Below, in pieces: positions 6,492 through 9,998 of a stretch of 9,998 nucleotides of DNA; the stretch's first letter is position 1; each line of letters begins with the position of its first letter. The notes under the pieces were generated by a model that saw only the letters and a program-made list of their open reading frames with translations, was not told the DNA's origin and did not search any database. The stretch comes from JAJXUB01 sp047974805 (lineage in GTDB: Bacteria > Actinomycetota > Actinomycetes > Actinomycetales > Dermatophilaceae), in assembly GCA_047974805.1 (NCBI GenBank), contig JBKECS010000081.1, forward strand, positions 1-9,998, given 5' to 3'. The position numbers and the translations under genes are program-made.

Positions 6492-7754
6492 ATGACCCAG
6501 CGTCGTACGACGGCCTCGAGTTTTTGGCACTGTCAGGCCGACATGTCGGCAGTGGAGGGCAACCGCCTGGTGATCGTGCGCGGTGAGGGCAGCCACGTCT
6601 TCGATGAAGAGGACCGGCGGTACTACGACGCCCCGGCCTCGCTATGGACCGCGAACATCGGTCACGGCCGGGCCGAGATCGGCGAGGCCATGGCGCGACA
6701 GGCGAGTCGGCTCGAGTCGTACTCGTCCTTTGGGCGGTTCACTACCGACATCACCCTTGAGCTTGCCGACCGAGTAAGCGCGCTGAGCCCCCTGGAGTCG
6801 ACAAAGGTGCTCTTAACCTCGGGGGGAAGCGACGGGATCGACCTTGCCGCGAAGCTGGCCCGGCGGTACTGGGCCGCCGTGGGACGGCCGGAACGCCAGG
6901 CGGTCGTCTCGCGCCGGCTTGCCTATCACGGCCTTCATGCCTACGGCACCAGCATTACCGGCCTTCCGATCAACCAGGAGGGTGTCGGTCGCTTCATCGA
7001 CCAGGCATACACGGTCCAGACGCACGATCTCGACGACGTGGCCCGGCTCTTCGGGGAGCATGGATCGCGCATCGGGGCGTTCTTCATCGAGCCGGTCATG
7101 GGAACCGGTGGCGTACATCCTCCGGCCCCCGGGTATGTGGAGGGCCTGAACGACCTGTGTCGCGCCCACGACGTCTTGCTCGTGGCTGACGAGGTGATCA
7201 CGGGCTTCGGCCGGTTGGGGGAGTGGTTCGGCAGCACCCGGGTCGGCCTCACCCCCGACCTCATCGTCACGGCAAAGGGGCTGAGTTCGGGCTATGCCCC
7301 CCTCGGTGCGGTCCTCGTCGGCCCCCGGGTCGCGTGGCCGTTCTTCGGGCCCTCCGCCGTGCCGTTCCGTCACGGGATGACGTATGCCGGGCATTCGGTG
7401 GCGTGTGCGGCGGGTATCGCCAACCTGAAGGTCCTGGAGCGTGAAGGCCTCATCGAACGTGTCCGTCTCCTCGAACCGGTCCTCGCTCAGCTGCTCGAGT
7501 CACTCGCACCGCTGCCCGGGGTTACCGACGTCCGTGGGGGAGTGGGCCTGATGGGCGGGGTGCAACTGGCCGGCGTCGAACTCGCGGAGCGGGTGTCCAC
7601 CCGGTGCCTCACCGCGGGGCACATCGTCCGGGTGATCACCAACGGGACCCTGCAAATCTCACCGCCGTTCGTAACTAGCGCGGACGACCTCCTCGCTCTC
7701 GGTCGGGTCATGGCCGACAGCATCAAGGACGAGGTCGCGGCGGAACCGGGCTGA
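6492..7754 (+). CDS. Class III PLP-dependent aminotransferase (omega-amino acid/amine transaminase type)
   Basis: A 420-residue cytoplasmic aminotransferase. Family motifs in order: the substrate-side N-terminal region with DAPASLWTANIGHGR (46-60), the PLP phosphate-binding turn LLTSGGSDGIDLAAKLARRY (107-126), the ring-stacking aromatic in AYHG (144-147), IEPVMGTGG (199-207), the pyridine-nitrogen aspartate Asp233 in LLVADEVITGFGR, and Schiff-base Lys262 in VTAKGLSSGYAPLGAV. MTYAGHSVACAAG (296-308) completes the signature. Class III enzymes of this kind move terminal amino groups of amines or omega-amino acids (putrescine, GABA, beta-alanine) to pyruvate or 2-oxoglutarate, yielding an aldehyde or semialdehyde. 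An upstream aldehyde dehydrogenase in the same operon suits that. The usual SGSEAND-like turn reads GGSDGID, a mild departure. GGAGGAGG at 6479-6486, five bases before the ATG, is the strongest ribosome-binding site in the window. Substrate not determinable. Confidence 0.93.
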   Translation: MTQRRTTASSFWHCQADMSAVEGNRLVIVRGEGSHVFDEEDRRYYDAPASLWTANIGHGRAEIGEAMARQASRLESYSSFGRFTTDITLELADRVSALSPLESTKVLLTSGGSDGIDLAAKLARRYWAAVGRPERQAVVSRRLAYHGLHAYGTSITGLPINQEGVGRFIDQAYTVQTHDLDDVARLFGEHGSRIGAFFIEPVMGTGGVHPPAPGYVEGLNDLCRAHDVLLVADEVITGFGRLGEWFGSTRVGLTPDLIVTAKGLSSGYAPLGAVLVGPRVAWPFFGPSAVPFRHGMTYAGHSVACAAGIANLKVLEREGLIERVRLLEPVLAQLLESLAPLPGVTDVRGGVGLMGGVQLAGVELAERVSTRCLTAGHIVRVITNGTLQISPPFVTSADDLLALGRVMADSIKDEVAAEPG

Positions 7755-7815
7755 CCTGCACGGGAAGGCCCGAGCCGGCCGGGACGGACGCCGCGAAAGC
7801 CCGATGAAAATTGTC

Positions 7816-7841
7816 TTGACTTCCGCCCTCTGCTGTATAAA
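7816..7841 (+). promoter_or_regulatory. Promoter-like sequence for the ABC transporter genes
   Basis: TTGACT (7816-7821) and TATAAA (7836-7841) resemble sigma-70-type -35 and -10 boxes, but the 14-base spacer is short. TTGTCT (7811-7816) gives a 19-base spacer to the same -10. The sharp AT-rich island and the position before a separate transport unit support a promoter here. A start site near 7848 would put the repeated motif at 7854-7866 just downstream of it, a position where a bound repressor blocks transcription. Confidence 0.45.
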
Positions 7842-7853
7842 TGTAGAAGTAGA

Positions 7854-7866
7854 TGTTAAATGAATA
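7854..7866 (+). promoter_or_regulatory. Third copy of the 13-base motif (candidate GntR operator)
   Basis: TGTTAAATGAATA matches the two copies at 2658-2670 (reverse) and 2683-2695 at ten invariant positions. Here it is single, with no clear inverted partner nearby. It sits at the inferred start of the transporter transcript. Sharing it with the regulator/dehydrogenase intergenic region suggests catabolism and uptake are switched together. Confidence 0.45.
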
Positions 7867-7906
7867 TATCGGTGACCCGCGGACACGAGGGATGAGGAGC
7901 GACATT

Positions 7907-7951
7907 GTGCCCGGCAGGCAGCACGTTGGGGAAGCCTTTCAACGAAGGTAG
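7907..7951 (+). CDS. Possible 14-residue leader peptide
   Basis: A GTG at 7907, preceded by AGGAG (7895-7899) with a seven-base gap, opens a frame of 14 codons (VPGRQHVGEAFQRR, first residue read as Met) ending at TAG 7949-7951. An in-frame ATG at 7892 would give 19 residues but its GAGGG abuts the codon. The stop codon touches the first base of the hairpin at 7951-7977, the layout used by translation-sensing leaders. The length is so small that chance is a real alternative, and the codons show no clear run of one amino acid apart from three arginines. Confidence 0.2.
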   Translation: MPGRQHVGEAFQRR

Positions 7952-7977
7952 GCGACCGCACGGCCCACGCGGTCGCC
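7951..7977 (+). repeat. Leader hairpin 1
   Basis: GGCGACCGC (7951-7959) and GCGGTCGCC (7969-7977) are perfect nine-base inverted arms with a nine-base loop, GC-rich and expected to be stable in RNA. No T-run follows, so it is not a standard intrinsic terminator. The 3' arm overlaps hairpin 2 by five bases, so the two full helices cannot coexist. Confidence 0.55.
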
Positions 7978-7996
7978 GGTCGTGTCCGACCGGCGA
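7973..7996 (+). repeat. Leader hairpin 2, overlapping hairpin 1
   Basis: TCGCCGGTCG (7973-7982) and CGACCGGCGA (7987-7996) are perfect ten-base inverted arms with a four-base loop. Its 5' arm shares 7973-7977 with hairpin 1. A third pairing, GTCGTGT (7979-7985) with ACACGAC (8002-8008), would compete with it. The helix ends 35 bases before the binding-protein ribosome-binding site. Confidence 0.55.
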
Positions 7997-8043
7997 ACCG
8001 AACACGACACGCTCAACCGCCAGTCCCTCACAAAGGAGTAGAG

Positions 8044-9690
8044 ATGACCACCGAGCACCTTCCGCAAGGTCCGAACCTCACCCGCAGGAGCGCGCTGTAT
8101 GCCCCCCTGCTGGCGCTCGGAGGGGGCGTCATGCTCGCTGCCTGCGGCCCCTCAAACGGCTCCGGCACGGCAACCAGCGACTCGGCGACCAGTGTTGCCG
8201 GCGGCGGCAAATCCGTGGACCTTATGACCTGGGCGCTCTTCGCAGATCCGGTCTCCCTCGACTACGCCTTCGCCTACGACTTCAACACCAATCCCGTTGT
8301 CCTGACGATGGTCGAATCCCTCTTGCGGATGACTCCCCAAGGCGAGCTTGAGCCCTACCTGGCGCAGTCCTGGAAGGCGGAGAGCCCGACGAAGTACGTC
8401 TACACACTGCGCCAGGACGTGATCTTCCACGATGGGACCACGATGACGGCGGCCGACGCCGAGGCATCGATGCAGCGTGTCGTGGACCCGAAGACGGGGA
8501 GCTACTTGGCCTCCTTCACCGGCAACGTCAAGAGCGTCAAGGCCACCGGCGACTTCGAACTCACCGTGGAGTTGAACAAGCCGGATGCGCTGTGGCAGTA
8601 CGCTCCCGCAACGACGGTCGGATCCGTAGTGCCCAAGGCGTTCCTGGAACAGCACGCTAACGACATCGGAAAGGCGACGGTGGGCATCGTCGGCACGGGT
8701 CCGTACAAGTTCGAATCCTGGGAGCAGGGGCAGCAGTGCACGGTCGTCAAGAACGACGGCTACTGGAACTCCGACCGGACTCCGAAGGTCGGGAAGATCG
8801 TGTTCAAGACGCTGGCCGACGAGAACACGGTGATTCAGGGCATGGTCGGAGGCCAGATCGACGGGGCGTTCAACCTGTCGGGAAAGAACCTCAAGGCGCT
8901 CAACAACGTCGACTCGGTGCAGGTGGTCTCCGGGCCGTCCTACTTCGTGCACTACCTGGGGCTCAACGTCACCCGTCCCCCCTTCGACGACGTTCGGGTC
9001 CGCCAGGCCCTGTCCTACGCGATCGACAAGCAGGGTGTCCTGGACGCGACCTGGGGTGGCGCAGGTGCGCTCGGCAAGTCCCCGTCCACCGAGGCCATGT
9101 GGTCATTTGAGACGGACGCATTCAAGGCCGCCTACGACAAGCTGGCCGACTTCTCCCTCGACCTCGACAAGGCCAAACAGTTGATCAACGACGCAGGCGC
9201 CTCGGGTGCCTCGGCGACGATCCTCGTCGGGACCCCCCACCAGAAGGACGAGGGGGTCATCATCCAGGCCGCCGCGGCGTCGATCGGCCTGAAGATCAAG
9301 CTCGAACAGATCACCTACGAGCAGCTCCTCTCCAAGATCGCCGACACGTCACATGACTACGACGGGTTCGTGCTGGAGTGGTCCTCGGACTACCCGGACC
9401 CCGGTGGAACGCTGTTCCAGTGCTTCTATTCGGCGAATCCCACCGACTACACCGACTACAAAGTCCCCGCAGTCGACTCGGCGCTCGAGGCATCCGCCAC
9501 AGAGACTGACGCCGCGAAGCGGGCGCAGAACCTGATCTCCGCACAGGCCCAGATTGTCGAGGATCAATCCTGGGTGATCTTGTTCTCGCCGACGACGAAC
9601 GTGCCGTTGAGCTCACGGCTCGGCGGCTACCAGATTCGTCCCCTGTGGTACTGGGATTGCGGCTGGGCCGCCGATATCAGCGGGGTCTAG
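8044..9690 (+). CDS. ABC transporter substrate-binding lipoprotein, family 5 (dipeptide/oligopeptide type)
   Basis: A 548-residue extracytoplasmic solute-binding protein, usual length for the DppA/OppA-type (SBP_bac_5) family. The N-terminus has TRRSAL (13-18, twin-arginine-like), a hydrophobic stretch and a lipobox LAAC with Cys34, then a Gly/Ser/Thr-rich linker. It should therefore be a lipid-anchored protein on the outer face of the membrane, possibly exported folded by Tat. Family hallmarks are SVDLMTWALFADPVSLDYAF after the linker, the signature around LAQSWKAESPTKYVYTLRQD and IFHDGTTMTAADAEASMQRV (118-157), GTGPYKFESWEQG, the PPFDDVRVRQALSYAIDK segment (residues 315-332), and the YDGFVLEWSSDYPDP region (439-453). 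Despite the name, this family also binds non-peptide solutes, so the catabolic context suggests an amine-type ligand. AAAGGAG lies five bases before the ATG. The permease gene starts five bases after the stop. Confidence 0.95.
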   Translation: MTTEHLPQGPNLTRRSALYAPLLALGGGVMLAACGPSNGSGTATSDSATSVAGGGKSVDLMTWALFADPVSLDYAFAYDFNTNPVVLTMVESLLRMTPQGELEPYLAQSWKAESPTKYVYTLRQDVIFHDGTTMTAADAEASMQRVVDPKTGSYLASFTGNVKSVKATGDFELTVELNKPDALWQYAPATTVGSVVPKAFLEQHANDIGKATVGIVGTGPYKFESWEQGQQCTVVKNDGYWNSDRTPKVGKIVFKTLADENTVIQGMVGGQIDGAFNLSGKNLKALNNVDSVQVVSGPSYFVHYLGLNVTRPPFDDVRVRQALSYAIDKQGVLDATWGGAGALGKSPSTEAMWSFETDAFKAAYDKLADFSLDLDKAKQLINDAGASGASATILVGTPHQKDEGVIIQAAAASIGLKIKLEQITYEQLLSKIADTSHDYDGFVLEWSSDYPDPGGTLFQCFYSANPTDYTDYKVPAVDSALEASATETDAAKRAQNLISAQAQIVEDQSWVILFSPTTNVPLSSRLGGYQIRPLWYWDCGWAADISGV

Positions 9691-9695
9691 GAGCC

Positions 9696-9998
9696 TTGGC
9701 TCGCACCGGAGAACCATCGGATCGGTCGATTCCCTGGTACCGACGTACCACCGGCGTCGCCGATCGGGTCATCAGTGGCGCTCACCCGACCCTGCGCTAT
9801 GGGCTACTGCGACTCGTGGCGGCCGTTGGTCTGCTGTTCGTGTCCTCCGTCGTGGTCTTCGTCCTGCAGCACCTGGCGCCCGGCAGCCCGGAGGCGATCC
9901 TCCTGGGCGGCCGGCCGGCCACGCCGGAACTGCTCGCGCAGATCAGGACGCAATATCGCCTGGACGATCCTCTGTGGATGCAGTATTGGACGTGGCTC
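9696..9998 (+). CDS. ABC transporter permease, DppB/OppB type (N-terminal part, cut by window edge)
   Basis: A TTG at 9696 opens a frame that stays open to the window end (101 codons). Residues 1-36 are a basic cytoplasmic leader, residues 37-57 a hydrophobic transmembrane helix (LLRLVAAVGLLFVSSVVVFV), and LAPGSP (60-65) then YRLDDPLWMQYWTWL (87-101) are characteristic of the first membrane subunit of peptide-type importers. AGGAG overlapping the previous stop (9689-9693) lies only two bases from the TTG, closer than usual, but no better start precedes the helix. It would form the membrane channel with a DppC-type partner and ATPases expected beyond the window. Confidence 0.88.
   Translation, partial: MARTGEPSDRSIPWYRRTTGVADRVISGAHPTLRYGLLRLVAAVGLLFVSSVVVFVLQHLAPGSPEAILLGGRPATPELLAQIRTQYRLDDPLWMQYWTWL

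Larger units (their letters stand above)
7755..8043 (+). other. 289-base intergenic region: transporter promoter, operator candidate and structured leader
   Basis: The first 50 or so bases after the aminotransferase stop are GC-rich and show no hairpin followed by a T-run, so read-through into the transporter is possible. From 7808 the sequence becomes AT-rich (7831-7870 is 25% G+C) with promoter-like and operator-like elements. From about 7880 it is GC-rich again and holds a short leader reading frame and overlapping inverted repeats, ending with the ribosome-binding site AAAGGAG (8032-8038) for the binding-protein gene. I see no real gene of ordinary size here. Confidence 0.7.

Noticed and set aside
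7905..8351. 148-codon TTG-start frame over the leader and the binding-protein start
   Set aside because: It overlaps the well-supported binding-protein gene in another frame, has Arg/Pro/Ser-rich low-complexity translation and no motif.

Overview
The window is GC-rich bacterial DNA (by eye well above 60% G+C in coding parts) with GTG/TTG starts, strong third-position GC bias and a twin-arginine-like lipoprotein signal. This suits an actinobacterium (Actinomycetota), but no marker gene fixes a genus. There are eight supportable protein genes (one cut at each end) and no rRNA, tRNA, CRISPR array, phage gene or insertion sequence.

Left edge (1-995, +): the last codons of one short-chain 3-hydroxyacyl-CoA dehydrogenase, then a complete paralogue. 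They form a tandem pair probably belonging to a neighbouring acyl-CoA cluster. Next, on the minus strand (1006-2566), come a GntR/FadR-type (FCD domain) regulator and, just downstream of it, a small soluble protein that is essentially one Cache-type sensor domain with no visible membrane anchor.

A 28% G+C intergenic stretch (2651-2700) separates the regulator from a divergent + strand operon: an aldehyde dehydrogenase close to gamma-aminobutyraldehyde dehydrogenase (2741-4177), a 736-residue homologue of trimethylamine/histamine dehydrogenase (4224-6434) and a class III PLP aminotransferase (6492-7754). After a 289-base intergenic region with its own promoter-like sequence and structured leader comes a dipeptide/oligopeptide-type ABC importer: a lipoprotein substrate-binding protein (8044-9690) and the start of a DppB-type permease that runs off the window.

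Together the genes read as an inducible uptake and catabolic unit for an amine or N-substituted amino compound. The importer brings it in, the flavoprotein oxidises or dealkylates a C-N bond, the aminotransferase removes an amino group, and the aldehyde dehydrogenase oxidises the aldehyde to a carboxylate. The substrate cannot be read from sequence.

Three observations stand out. (1) A 13-base motif, TGTTNANNGAATA, occurs twice as an inverted pair in the regulator/aldehyde dehydrogenase intergenic region and once beside the transporter promoter, a good candidate operator linking the two transcription units. (2) By my recalled alignment, the TMADH-like enzyme lacks the flavin-linking cysteine, two of three catalytic-triad residues and part of the aromatic substrate bowl, while keeping the 4Fe-4S cysteines, so its chemistry or substrate should differ from trimethylamine dehydrogenase. 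(3) The soluble Cache protein sits beside the GntR regulator like a cytoplasmic sensor partner.
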